DNA of 64,000 nt from Arachnopeziza araneosa. Lineage: Eukaryota; Ascomycota; Leotiomycetes; Helotiales; Arachnopezizaceae. Under the pieces are notes generated by a model. The model did no database searches. It worked only from the letters and a program-made list of their open reading frames with translations, and was not told where the DNA came from. How positions within the stretch are numbered: the first letter of the stretch is position 1; every line of letters starts with the position of its first letter. Both the position numbers and the translations under genes were made by a program. Location of the stretch: positions 1-64,000 of the forward strand of contig QYAI01000120.1 of assembly GCA_003988855.1 (NCBI GenBank). Reading direction: 5' to 3'. Positions 36,037 through 47,438 of this stretch are shown here, piece by piece.

Positions 36037-39000
36037 ATGCCTAACAGACGCCGTGATACGGACTCCGAGTCCGAGGACAACGAGCCGTGGAGACCATTGC
36101 TGGATCAGTTTGAGCGAATTTTGAACAATAGCGTGGTCAAAAAGGCTGTAGGGGTTGCGACGGACATGGCCGATATCTCTCAAGGACCTCTCAAGCGCGT
36201 CTTGACCTCGTTGACAGTTGAAGAAGGCGATGCCGATGCTACATTTGTTATGCTATTGACTCAGCCAGGTTTTGAAGCGTGGCAGGCACAATTGGAACAC
36301 CTACAGAAATCAATTGAGCTATGGCAGCAACAAGGACTTCAACACCAGCAAATTTGTTCCAATCTACACGTTGCTATTTTCAGCGGAGACGAAGAGGTTG
36401 CGGTGCATTTTACGAAGCATTATCATGCTTTCCTTCGGGCCTGTAATGTTCTCCCATTGGATGAGAGGCTTCACCGGATCGATGGGACCAGAAATAATGT
36501 GGCAGGAACCCTCGAGGGGATGCAGAATGGAATGTACCTTGTTTCAGAAGCAGGACGGCTATCTTCCAGCAGTGACAAAGCCCTTTCCGCCGCGATGCAG
36601 TACGGAAATACAATCGTGGTTGCCAGTTATATTGATATGAAGAAGGAAGAACTTCCCATAGTCTTTGAAAAGCTATTTCGCTTTCAATTCGACCTCACTC
36701 AGATTGACTTGAATGATGCCGTGAAGGCCATATTGAGGTCGATGGCAGCCTGGTCGGACAAGCGCTACGGTGGGAAAATGAACTTTGAAGAAGGGCTTGA
36801 TGGCCAATACGCAGAGACATTTGCACGAAGAATCGCAAGGAAGAATGGCAATAGCAAGGCGATGCAGATCAGCTTGCAAGAAGAGCTGGGGCGGGTGGTA
36901 GGCAGACAGACCGCTCGTCTCTTGAACGAAAGAGCGCAAGGCTCAACTCCTGACAAGTTTTGGATATCCAAGGGTGACTTACTAGGCCAGGAGCCTGACA
37001 TCTCTGCTTTTCAAACAGAGTCGTGGCAGGAGCTACAAGCAATGATAGGCTTGGAAGAAGTCAAAGCATCTTTGGAGTCTTTTCTGTACGGCCTCTTGGT
37101 TGACTTCCATCGAGAACTACAAGGCCAGAAGCCCCTACGTTCTGGTTTGTCTAAGCTCTTCATTGGGCCACCAGGAACGGGTGAGCTTCATTTCTCCGTG
37201 GCGTTACATGCAAATACTGACTTTGTAAGGAAAAACGACCGTGGCAAAATTGTATGGAGAGATTCTTGGTGCGTTTGGCCTTTTGACGTCTGGCGAACTT
37301 GTCGTCAAGAATGCATCGGATTTCATTGGGCGATACATCGGGCATTCCGAGAAGAGAACCCGGGACATCATTACTGAGTCTCAGGGCAAAGTCCTTTTGA
37401 TCGACGAAGCGTACATGCTTGATCCTTTCCAGAGCAGATCGGAGGAACGAGCAGATCCATTCCGTCAAGGAGTCATTGACACCATCGTTGGCGAGATCCA
37501 AAACTCGCCTGGCGAAAACATCTGCGTCATCATGTGCGGATACCAAGATCAGATGGAGCAAATGATCCGAAGAGCGAATCCTGGGCTAGCACGCCGCTTT
37601 CCAATGACAGATGCTTTTGTATTTAAGGAATTCCATGAAGCGCAGCTAGAAGCGGTGCTTGACTTCAAGATGCGCAAGGAAGGGTTCACAATGACTGATG
37701 AAGCAAAGAAGCTCGCCATCGAGAATCTCAGAACCGCGAAACAGCGACCTAATTTTGGTAATGGAGGGGAGGTTACGAACATGATCGGGCGAGCTTTAGC
37801 AAACTACCGAACTCGATTTGGCAGAATGTCAGCGGAACAACGATCCGGCGATACTTGCTTCGAGCCAGAAGACATCGATCCAAACTACAAACAAGTACTT
37901 GCTGTGGAAGACGAAGTCGAACAATTTTTCGACCGCTATGTTGGTGTTGATCATCTCACAGCCCAATTCAAAGCTCTTGTTCGTCGAGCAAATGCGCTAC
38001 GACGAGCGGGGCGTGACCCGATTCCATTCATGCCATTCCATCTGATCTTCAAGGGCCCGCTCGGCACGGGAAAGACCTCTGCAGCGAAGAAAATGGGTTG
38101 GCTCTATAATTCCATGAGGATACTGGCCACGGATGAAGTAGTAGAAGTCTCGGTACGGGACATGGTGGCAGACTCGTACTCCAGAGAAAGCTCGAAAGTA
38201 ATAGGAACCATGCGGAAAGCTCTCGGCAAGGTCTTGTTCATTGACGAAGCCCATCGTATGACCGGATCTGGCAATGATCAGATTGATACGCTCCTTCAAG
38301 ATGTTCGGGAGAGTCTCATTGACGCCATACGCAAGCCCGAGTTTCAGGGCAAAATATTGATCATTCTGGCCGGATCTGACAAGATTGATCTGTTGCTGAA
38401 GACACACGCTCAATATGCGAACCGCTTTCGCACTCATATGCAGTTTTACACACTTTCGACTGAACAATGTGTCACCCTCTTGGAACAGCGACTTTGTGAA
38501 GAGGGATCCAATGTTACCTTCACCGAGGAGCAACGGCACGATGTCAATGACGTCTTCAGCATCTTGCGACGGTCACCAGATTGGGGTAATGGCCGTGACA
38601 TCAGTATGGTGACGAGCGACCTTATTGGAGATGCTTATGAGAAGGGAGCGTGTGAAAATCATTCACCAGTCGTTACATTTGCAGACATTCTCCAATGTCT
38701 AAAAATGAGGATACCTCAACGACTGCGACGACCGGGCATTTCGCCGTCTCGACCATCCAGCTCAAATCAACTCCTTGCGGATGAACCTGCATCGGAGGCC
38801 GTCAGTGACTCTCCGGCAATAGTCGTTGACGCCGCTCCCACCAAGGAAAAGCAAGCTGATATGCTGCAAAGCGAGACTAAACGCGATATAAATCAAAGTG
38901 TCTTGGCAAAAAAGGTCACTATGAGCAAGATTGCGGATGAAGCCATTGAGCTCAGCGACTCTCCCGTTCCCGAGCCAAGAAGCAGGTACTCCTATGCACG

Positions 39001-41172
39001 ACTTCCCAAAGGTCGTTACACTAGAGTCGTTCTCCTACAGCCAGCACGAGACCACCGAGCGCCTCTTCAGATCAAGCTCGAGCAACTCGCCATTGAAGGG
39101 GATCCAGTTCTTCAACGCCGCTTCGACGCACTATCATACGTTTGGGGGAGCGTAGGCAAGACAGAGCTGATCTTGTGCGATGGAGGTGCCATGCTGATTA
39201 CCCCGAATTGTGGCTCGGCAATGCGCTACTTGCGCAATCAGCAGAGCCCGCGTGCTCTTTGGATAGACGCCATTTGCATCAACCAAGAGTCTCTGATTGA
39301 GCGCAACGAGCAAGTGTCTATGATGGGTGATATTTACAAGGCTGCGCAGCATGTATTCCTCTGGCTTGGATCAGGGTCCCCTGAAGTCAACCAGGCGATT
39401 GTTAATATTCAGAGGCTGTGCGCTCTCCAGACCGACTGGAGAGAACACGATCTAGTCCGGATGATCTTGTTTCGAAAGTTCAAAGGTCTGTTCTTTCCCT
39501 TCAACTCAAATCTATCCATGTCTTCTCATACTGACCATGGCGGCTAGGTAACATCGGAAACATTATCGGTATGGAGCACATTATGCGTCATAATTGGTGG
39601 AGTAGAATGTGGACCTTGCAGGAGTTTGTCCTGGCAAAGCGACCCGTCGTTGTTGTAGGCAATAACAAAGTGCTTTGGGATGATCTGGTTGAAGCTGCCA
39701 ACAATACCTTCTTCTCTGAGGATGCTCACGATGAAATGGTGCGGCGCAAGCGGAAGAATATCAAAGCAAATGAGCTAGTGATCAACAACATTATGCCGCC
39801 AGACGAGGCTGGGAGAATTCGAGGAATCGAGACTTCCATTCACCTCCTCCCCATGTGGAAAGATATAACGGAGGCCCAAAATGGTCGAGCGATCTATCAG
39901 CTGGGTTTCCCGGACCAGGACAATCACTTTACTGCCAGCGACTTCTTGCTCAAAGCTCGGCTGCGACAAGCACAGGACCCAAGAGATAAAATTTATGGCC
40001 TGTACCACATTTTGCAGGCCTGTCATTACATTCTGCCAAAGATTGACTACTCGCAGGCAATTCAAAAGGTATACGAGGATGTTACTTTTAGTCTCGTGAG
40101 CCAATCAAAGTCATGGTGGATACTCTCTCATCTATTCCGCGCACCAGAAGCCTCTGCCCTTGACGTGCCATCATGGGTGCCTGACTTCTGTTCGCCGATA
40201 CTGTGGCACCAGCGTGCGGAATTCTTCGACGGAAAGCCAGACAATGTCGTGTCTCGAGTGGCTCAGTGGCCTCACAATCGCTTCTACCTAGAGCGTTTAG
40301 CAGATGGTGGTATCTGCAGTAGCGGGGTCTTCCTGTGGACGGTAACGAGTGTCACCTCAACCTTGTCACCAACTCCCGCTCTAGATAAGACCATCGAGGA
40401 GGTTTTTGAGGAATCGCGATACGCGGTCTTGATTAAGGCTTTGGAGGACTTCCTCTTTACCATGGCAGATTGGTTGAATATAATGACGAATCCGGACCAG
40501 CTAGATCTGGGGAGCACTGATGCCATCGAGCTCCAAGATCAAGACACAACAACCCAGGCGTTGAGAGCCATCTCACTCACATTCCTCCGTGTAGCATCTA
40601 CTCGAGGCCATCTCTTTGGGATTCCCGCTTCCCTTCTCGGGGGTTCAATCGAGGGATTCATAGCCGAAAGCCACTTCTACAAAGTCGTCAGCGCGATTCA
40701 GCCGTGCATGTCTCCGAGCCCGATTCATCCATGCCTCACCTGCGGTACATCGTCAGCCCACGAGAGCGATGACGCGATGCAGCACTTCATGCAAAGAACT
40801 TCCAACCAAGCCACATGGCTGAACTTTACCGTGTACATGCTCTATGGCTGCGCCGTGAATCGCTCTCTGTTCCGGACCAGCGCTTTGGATGACTGTCCCG
40901 GCCATTTTGGATTCTGTGGTGGCCAGCCACGACCTGGCGACGAGATTGTTCTACTTCCGGGGGTATCTGACCCCGTCATCGTTCGACGAAGGCCCGGGCC
41001 CAACGGTACGGATTACTATCGGATCGTGGGTGTGACAAGTGGTATCGTTGGACCATTCGTACCGGTGAGGGGAGATGATGATGTCGGAAAGTTCTGCTCA
41101 CGATATTGTGAGATATTCGACAACGCAGATGCTGTCAATCGTTATGAGCCACGGTCTTTCCATCTTTTGTAA
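36037..41172 (+). CDS. Double AAA+ ATPase fused to a HET domain
   Basis: Exons 36,037-37,180, 37,230-39,485 and 39,548-41,172 give 1674 residues; introns are 49 and 62 bp, both in phase (the first splits the P-loop codon GPPGTG|KTT). The N-terminus (1-230) is unassigned; residues about 235-345 look like the lid part of a CbxX/CfqX (SpoVK) AAA module lacking its own P-loop. Two full AAA+ modules follow: Walker A GPPGTGKTT (376-384) with Walker B KVLLIDEA (435-442) and NPGLARRF, then GPLGTGKTS (657-665) with VLFIDEA (716-722). After a linker (about 880-965) comes a HET domain (Pfam HET, about 1014-1250): ALSYVWG, LWIDAICINQ, NEQVSMMGDIYKAAQHVFLWLG, then NWWSRMWTLQEFVLA after the second intron. 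A long C-terminal part holds DPRDKIYGL and a Cys cluster (PCLTCGTSSAHE). HET domains trigger heterokaryon-incompatibility cell death; the AAA unit may act as its regulator, which is inference. The exon 2 donor GTCTGT is weak, but phase and HET continuity support it. Confidence 0.88.
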
Positions 41173-41882
41173 ACAAATGGCCTACTGTTATCATAATCTC
41201 TGGTTGGAATCTTATCACATGTAGCCGTATGTGCTAGCACCTTGACTGAGGCGTTCAAGGTGTACAGGGCATGCGGACGTTAAGAGGATGATCAACGAAT
41301 GCAACATTTTCTTCCAGTAAATCTTACCCTACTAGTTCCCTTGCTTTTTTGCTGGAGAACTCTGTTCATTGGTGACGAAAGAGGAAAAGCCTGCTCTGCC
41401 ATAACCGAGAATTAGCCGATTCAGAGCCACCGCCGAAACAACCACCAACATCATCAACCTTTCCTCCAAACGAGGAGCCATTTACATCTCCATCTACAAG
41501 CGTAAGATGTCATTTCTCTCCTTCAGCGATGCAAAACCCAACATGCCAAGTGCTCTTAAACCCCCTCTATGCGACGCCGCGGCTACGCCCGGCTCGCGAA
41601 AGAATCTTCACCAGTTTTTCGAGCCCGTCAATCACCATATCACGTGTCTTCAAATGCCGTCCATCTCTCTCGTGCCAAGGGCCCACTGAAAGATAATTTT
41701 TTACCCCAAGCTTTTCCTCGTGTCCCCTTTAAGTTTCTGTACTCTCGCATAAATATATCTCCCTTCTTTCTCACGCCTGTTATTTGATCTCGTCTCATCG
41801 ACAGAAGCGGCCCAGGTTGAACCTCGGATTTCTTGGCTTTGGATTGATTGAACCTGGGTTGGATACGGTTTGGATATTTATC
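41173..41882. other. Intergenic, permease promoter and leader
   Basis: About 700 bases with a pyrimidine-rich stretch and an AAATATATCTCCC TATA-like block near 41,750, about 130 bases before the permease ATG. Short open frames here (41,507-41,787) are probably leader sequence or chance. Confidence 0.4.
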
Positions 41883-43604
41883 ATGATGGAAACTATTCAG
41901 GAAGCTGTCTCGGTCACTGTGGAGGAGAAGCAGAGCCCAGTTGTGGAAGGAAGGGCGAGTGGAAGTGCAAGTGAGCATACGCTTGATGATGTTGAGAAGA
42001 GAGGCGATCTACCACCCGTGGAACTGAAGCGGAAGTTGAAGGCGCGACATCTTCAGATGATAGCCATTGGTATTTGTTCTCCCTGTCACTTCGCAAATGC
42101 ACACGACTAATATCATACAGGTGGAACCATAGGAACTGGTCTCTTCATTGGTTCCGGTGGCGCCATCGCCAAATCTGGCCCCGCTGGTGCCCTCATCGCC
42201 TACATGTTTGTAGGCACCATCATCTACAGCGTCATGAACTCACTCGGAGAGATGGCGACGTATATCCCCATCTCCGGCGCCTTTACAGCCTACGCATCCC
42301 GCTTCATCGATCCCTCGCTGGGTTTCGCCATGGGGTGGATCTACTGGTTCAGTTGGGCCATGACATACTCCCTCGAACTCACAGCCACGGGTTTGATCAT
42401 CCAATACTGGTCGCCGAATCTCAACATCGGGATCTTCATCGGGACATTCTGGGCCGTCATCACTGGGCTGAATTTCCTCCCCGTGAGCTTCTACGGCGAG
42501 TTTGAGTTCTGGCTCAGTTCCATCAAGGTTCTGACTGTACTGGGCTTCCTTATCTTTGCAATTTGTATCGATGCTGGAGCTGGCCAGAATGGTTATCTTG
42601 GCTTCCACACCTGGTCCAACCCTGGAGCATTCGCGCCCTACCTCATCTCTGCCGCCGACCACCCTGCGCTGAGCAAGTTCGTCGGTTTCTGGGCTGTCCT
42701 CATCCAGGCTGGTTTCGCATACCAAGGTACGGAACTGGTCGGCATCGCAGCTGGTGAGACGGAGAACCCGCGCAAGAACGTCCCCGCCGCCATCTCCAAG
42801 ACCTTCTACCGGATCCTCTTCTTCTTCGTCTTCAGCATCTTCTTCATCGGGCTCCTGGTCCCATACACCAACGCAGATCTCCTCTCGGCATCAACCAACG
42901 CCACGGCCTCGCCTTTCGTCATCGCCGCGCAGCTCGCCGGGGTCAAGGTCCTGCCGGGCCTGATCAACGCTGTACTGCTCTTCGTCGTCCTCTCGGCCGC
43001 CAACTCCTGCCTCTACTCGGGCTCCCGGATCCTGCTTGGGCTGGCGCAGGAGGGCTCGGCACCGGCGGTCCTCACCCGCACCAACAGCCACGGCGTGCCG
43101 TACTGCTCCGTCGCGTGCACCTCGGCCCTGGGCCTCCTCGCGTTCCTCAACGAGAGCGCCAGTGGCGGCGCCGTCTTCGCCTGGCTGCTGAACATCACCG
43201 CCGTCGCAGGCTTCATCACCTGGGCCTGCATCAACGGCTGCCACCTCGCCTTCATGCGCGCCCTCGCCACCCGCGCCGTCGCCCGCGCCAGCCTGCCCTT
43301 CACGGCGCGCGGCGGACGCTGGCTCGCGTGCTACGGCCTCGCCTGCAACATCCTCATCATCCTGACCCAGGGCTTCACGGCGTTTATCCCCTGGGACACG
43401 CAGAATTTCTTCGTCGCCTACGTCAGCCTGCTTCTCTTCGTGGCGCTGTACACCGGCCATAAGATCGTGCGGCGCACCAGGTTCGTCACGGCGGCCGAGG
43501 CGGATGTCGTGACGGGGACGCTGGGCGAGGTCGAGAAGGAAGGGAATTGGAGCGTCGATGTGCCGACCAGTTGGTGGGGTAGACTCTGGGCTTGGGCTGC
43601 GTGA
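41883..43604 (+). CDS. Amino-acid permease (YAT/APC family)
   Basis: Start ATG at 41,883. Exons 41,883-42,069 and 42,121-43,604 encode 556 residues; the 51-bp intron has a GACTAAT branch point and ACAG acceptor and splits the first-helix glycine codon. The cytosolic N-terminus (1-50) precedes KLKARHLQMIAIGGTIGTGL, the hallmark of the yeast amino-acid transporter family at helix 1, and about twelve hydrophobic helices follow. Further family motifs are YMFVGTIIYSVMNSLGEMA (helix 2) and GFAYQGTELVGIAAGETENP (helix 6 loop). It is a plasma-membrane proton symporter for amino acids; the substrate cannot be told from sequence. The 3' half (42,750-43,550) is unusually GC-rich at third positions, so long shadow frames occur in other readings. 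Confidence 0.93.
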
Positions 43605-44153
43605 GGATAGCGTTGCTGAGTTGTGTGAGGGTGGCATTGCTGTTTTGTGTGGAAAGGGCCTAAAATATGTTGGTGATGTAATCTAATGTTTAGATCTAAG
43701 GTGGCAGCTTTCAAGCATTATACAAGGAGTTTTGTGTCTCTTCAGAAACGGTTTGGGAGCGGGGATGGCTGGCATGCGCAACACGCGTGGCCGAAACCCT
43801 ACTCTTGCGCTGTCTCCACACGAAACTCTCTACTCTCCGTGGAGTCTCACTAATTCAGTCTTATTCCTCAGGTCCATTTACACGTAGAATCCCACCCCTC
43901 CACTCCGTGACAATATATCAAGCACACACAGCTGCAACAGCACCAGAAGAGGATTTCAATCAACCAAGGGCTCACATCTACATTCACCAAGAATTATTGA
44001 TTTGCATTGAGGTTAACCTAACTATATTTACTCCAAACCACAAGCATGGTATCGCCCGAGTCATCAATCATGAAATCTTATGTATGAGCGGGAGCATATC
44101 CCGCTGCGTGAATTGCAATGCGGTGTATCTGTTGAGTGCGCGATGTGGGGTGT
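43605..44153. other. Intergenic between convergent genes
   Basis: About 550 bases between the convergent permease (+) and alpha-kinase (-) genes; both 3' UTRs must lie here. I see no further gene or repeat. Confidence 0.45.
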
Positions 44154-46775
44154 CTAGTACGTCCGGCCGTGGATCGACTTCTTGGAATGCAGCGTCTTCA
44201 TCTTGCTGTAGAGACCGCCGCCGACGACGCCGGCGCTGGAGACGGTCTTGTCCTTCTCGGCATGATCGGGACAGCGGCGCGGGGTGATCTGTCCCTGGGA
44301 TTCGTAGAAGAATTTGGAGACGTCGAATTCGTGGTTCGGGCCGGGTGCGACGCAGATCCATTTGACGATGGACGAGGTGAGTTGCGGCCAGCAGGCGCGG
44401 CACCAGCGGTGGCCGGGGAACGTGTCGGATTCCTGGGCGTCGGCGAGGCGGATGATGCGGCGGCAGAGCTTGTTGGAGCAGCAGATGGTGGGTTCCATGG
44501 TCGGCCAGCTCTCGCGGAATTCGTATTCGCCCGACATCATCATCTCTTTGTTGCTCTTCAGCTCAAGCTTGTGGCAGATGTCATTGCATACGTGGGTGGA
44601 AAAGAAGAATTTGAATCCTTCGTGGCCCAAGTTGGTGTCAGCCAATGTGAATCTGTCGGGGCTGAGAGTCTGGATGGATGGATCGGTCAGTATGTGGCCG
44701 ACACCTTGTAAATCATCTACCAAGAAATGTCCGTATGAGCGTTCAAAGGTAAAGTGAGAGAAGGCTTGTGCCGTTTGATTGAAAGGATCATCAAGTTCTT
44801 CCTTGATATAGCCGCTGTTGCTATTGTATTTGATGTATTCTCCTGGGATATAGGGTTCAAGTGAGATGAAGCCTCTCTCCGAGCCTGCTTCTGATTTCTT
44901 CTGCAGAGACGTCGTGACAACAAAATCAATTGGCGGCTCGGTCTTGGTGAGACTGTTGAACTCGAGAGCGAAAGCTTTGCATAGAGCTTGGATCCTCATA
45001 TCTTCGGCTAGATCCGCGAGCCGCTTACCCTCCTCGTCTAGGAAGGACTTGACAACGAACTTGCTGGTCGAAGAAGCCGTACGAGCATAAGCAGCTGCGC
45101 GTAAGGCACCCTTGGCGAAAGGCTTCGACCGAGCATGGATGGTAAGTTGTGTCACACTAAGTTTGATGTTTTCATCGGCATCCATCATCTCGTTTAGTGT
45201 ACTGGCACTCTGCACAACCATATCAGGACAGAATCCTTCTACCACCAGCGTCTTGTTGAGCCAGCCAGGCGAGTCCCATTGAGGTGGGGATGTCTCCAAT
45301 GCCACATCTCTCCTATCTCTAGGGCCCCTTCCACCGCTCCCACCGCTGTCCTCATCCTCCCTGATGACAGTAAGGTCATCTGTCCCCCATCTAGGTTTTG
45401 GGCTTGAAGTATCAATCTTACTTGCACTGCTGTATGCTCGTGACAAGAAACCTCCCGAGCGAGAAACCGAAGTAGTGACTGTCTTCACTACCAGATGCCG
45501 AATCTCGCTGTATGAAGTGCCAAGCTCCAGCTCTTCAAACTGGACCTCGGCGTGCTTACTGCTTACTCCGCTCCAACGGCCGCCGCTCCCTCTCGAGCGG
45601 GAGCCACCCACATGACTGTGGTACTTGTTAGTTGTGAGCAGCTTAATTTCGGCACTCGCCGCTGCGTAGACTTGAGAGAAAGCTAGGGCCATCCGGTCCG
45701 TGAAGGCATTGATACGAAGTAAGGCGTAGTTCACTCTGAGATTAGCCAATTGTTTCATGAGCGGTTCGTGGGTAAGACGGTGCGGCTCGCTCCCGGGATT
45801 GGGATAGTCGTCGGCGCTGTCGCTGAGATCATGCAGTGAACGACCGTGTGGTGGTGCATCGGCAATGTGGACGATGCAGCGGGTTTGCAGCTTCCAGGAG
45901 GCATTGAGCGCCTGCTGGACACCACCGAGGACATCTTCGGGAGCGTCGCCTCCACCATTGGCCGTCAGGCTGTCGAGGAATGAATGAACCTCATCCACGG
46001 ACGTCGTAAAGTCAAGAAATTGAATATTGGGCGAGTCGGCGTGATCTTTGTAGCCGACGACAGCCACACGCACAATAGATTCGTCCATAAAGGCCAGCTT
46101 GATATCCTTCACAATGCTCTTGATTTGGTCTTTTGCAGACTTGATGTAGCTCCACATGGACCCCGTGGTATCGATCAGGAAGAGGAGGTCGGTCGAACAT
46201 GCTTTCTTGAACAAGCCCGTGGTGTCGCGCTGGGGAGTGCCAGCCTTTGCCAGCGCCACATCTTTATCGAGTTCGCGGAGGCGAGCTCTCTCATCAGCAG
46301 CCGATAATCCTGAATACCCGCTGCTTTCTCCTTTGCGGTCGCGGGTGACGCTGTCGCGTGCGATGCTGTCCCGACTGATGCTGTCCCGGCTGATACTATC
46401 TCGACTAATGCTGCCACGACTGATGCTCTCCCGACTGATGCTGTCCCGGGAGAGACTATCACGGCTGATCGACACCGGCCCCCCGATCGGCGTCCGGGAC
46501 GCTCCCGGGGTCCGTTCCCGGGCATAGCTCGTCTTCAATTCATCAGCTGGGTTATTGGCAGGTCGAGGCGACGTCGTGTATGATGGAGCCGGCGAGCGGC
46601 GATAGGAGGGCACCGGCGTGCTATCTGCCGACGCCGACGCCGACGACGACGAGGTGATGCTGCCTTTGGTCAGCGAGGCTCGCAGCATGTCATCTGCCAG
46701 CGACCGAATCGAGTCTCGCGAAGTCCTCGAGCGCGACACCGAGGCCGACGACGACTTGGAAGGATCAGACGCCAT
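44154..46775 (-). CDS. VWA-domain alpha-kinase (VwkA-like)
   Basis: Single exon, 873 residues, start ATG at 46,775 (ATCATGGCG context; the open frame continues upstream without another ATG). Residues 1-190 are Ser-rich and disordered with an SRDSI repeat (103-143). A von Willebrand A domain (about 195-380) has a MIDAS-type DTTGS (202-206). An atypical alpha-kinase domain (MHCK/EF2K family) spans about 505-740: putative catalytic Lys576 (FVVK), DDLQGVG (687-693), TDPSIQT (697-703) and the zinc-type THVCNDIC (727-734). A Cys/His cluster (CCSNKLC, HRWCRAC; 765-795) follows and may bind metal. The VWA plus alpha-kinase order matches Dictyostelium VwkA and fungal homologues, which phosphorylate Ser/Thr on helical substrates such as myosin heavy chain; the substrate here is unknown. 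Confidence 0.92.
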   Translation of the reverse strand: MASDPSKSSSASVSRSRTSRDSIRSLADDMLRASLTKGSITSSSSASASADSTPVPSYRRSPAPSYTTSPRPANNPADELKTSYARERTPGASRTPIGGPVSISRDSLSRDSISRESISRGSISRDSISRDSISRDSIARDSVTRDRKGESSGYSGLSAADERARLRELDKDVALAKAGTPQRDTTGLFKKACSTDLLFLIDTTGSMWSYIKSAKDQIKSIVKDIKLAFMDESIVRVAVVGYKDHADSPNIQFLDFTTSVDEVHSFLDSLTANGGGDAPEDVLGGVQQALNASWKLQTRCIVHIADAPPHGRSLHDLSDSADDYPNPGSEPHRLTHEPLMKQLANLRVNYALLRINAFTDRMALAFSQVYAAASAEIKLLTTNKYHSHVGGSRSRGSGGRWSGVSSKHAEVQFEELELGTSYSEIRHLVVKTVTTSVSRSGGFLSRAYSSASKIDTSSPKPRWGTDDLTVIREDEDSGGSGGRGPRDRRDVALETSPPQWDSPGWLNKTLVVEGFCPDMVVQSASTLNEMMDADENIKLSVTQLTIHARSKPFAKGALRAAAYARTASSTSKFVVKSFLDEEGKRLADLAEDMRIQALCKAFALEFNSLTKTEPPIDFVVTTSLQKKSEAGSERGFISLEPYIPGEYIKYNSNSGYIKEELDDPFNQTAQAFSHFTFERSYGHFLVDDLQGVGHILTDPSIQTLSPDRFTLADTNLGHEGFKFFFSTHVCNDICHKLELKSNKEMMMSGEYEFRESWPTMEPTICCSNKLCRRIIRLADAQESDTFPGHRWCRACWPQLTSSIVKWICVAPGPNHEFDVSKFFYESQGQITPRRCPDHAEKDKTVSSAGVVGGGLYSKMKTLHSKKSIHGRTY
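46347..46469 (-). repeat. 15-bp coding repeat (SRDSI units)
   Basis: About eight units of 15 bp encode Ser-Arg-Asp-Ser-Ile/Leu variants in the N-terminal region of the alpha-kinase gene. Units differ by point changes; copy number is likely to vary between strains. Confidence 0.9.
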
Positions 46776-47438
46776 GATGAAGGGTTGATCGAAGAGAAGT
46801 GCGATCGGAAAAAAGGAGCTAGGACAACTTGGTGGGGTCGGTCGCAGCTCTATATAGCTCAATGAGGCTCAGGGGGAGACGCCTGGGATGGGCTGCTTTA
46901 TGGTCATATCGAGGGGAAAGGCGTGGCAGATTCCAGCATAGCATGGCCAGCCAGTGAGATATCGTGCCTTGTCTCTTGTTCCGGCTCTTTACGCGATCTC
47001 CCCCAAGCCTCTTGAGGGGTTTGCCAGCCACCAAACCACGTCACGCATCTGGCGGGCCAATGTCGACGGCGAGCACTTTTGCATGGCTCCATGCAGCGCT
47101 CTCCAGTGGCCGTCGTCGCCAATCATGGCTCCTCGTTGCGTGGGGTAAGGCTGATTTCCGTGTCACCGAGACCCTGATAAGCTGGGCAAGACATGATCCT
47201 TCTGGGCACATCGCCGGGACATGATTGGGGGCACTCTGGGATGCATTCTCGTGTTTTGGATGCCTCGAGCGGCTCGAAACAGCATGGCAACCCGGGGCGA
47301 CCTGCTGCGGCGCCTGGTCTCTGTTTCTTCTTCCCTTTCCCAACGACATCGACAACCACCACTCTGACCTTCTCATGACGGCGTCAGGCGCAGCGCTTCC
47401 GCTCTGTTTTGTTTTCTCGTCGAGGAGCAAGACCAAGC
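46776..47438. promoter_or_regulatory. Divergent promoter region, alpha-kinase / ankyrin-like gene
   Basis: About 660 bases shared by two genes transcribed in opposite directions. A TATATA block at 46,851-46,856 lies about 76 bases upstream of the alpha-kinase ATG on the minus strand and is a plausible TATA element. The ankyrin-like side shows a pyrimidine-rich leader (about 47,320-47,420). Co-regulation is possible but not shown. Confidence 0.4.

Noticed and set aside
42240..43637. Long minus-strand and alternate plus-strand frames inside the permease
   Set aside because: By-products of strong G/C at third codon positions; the permease frame carries all family motifs.
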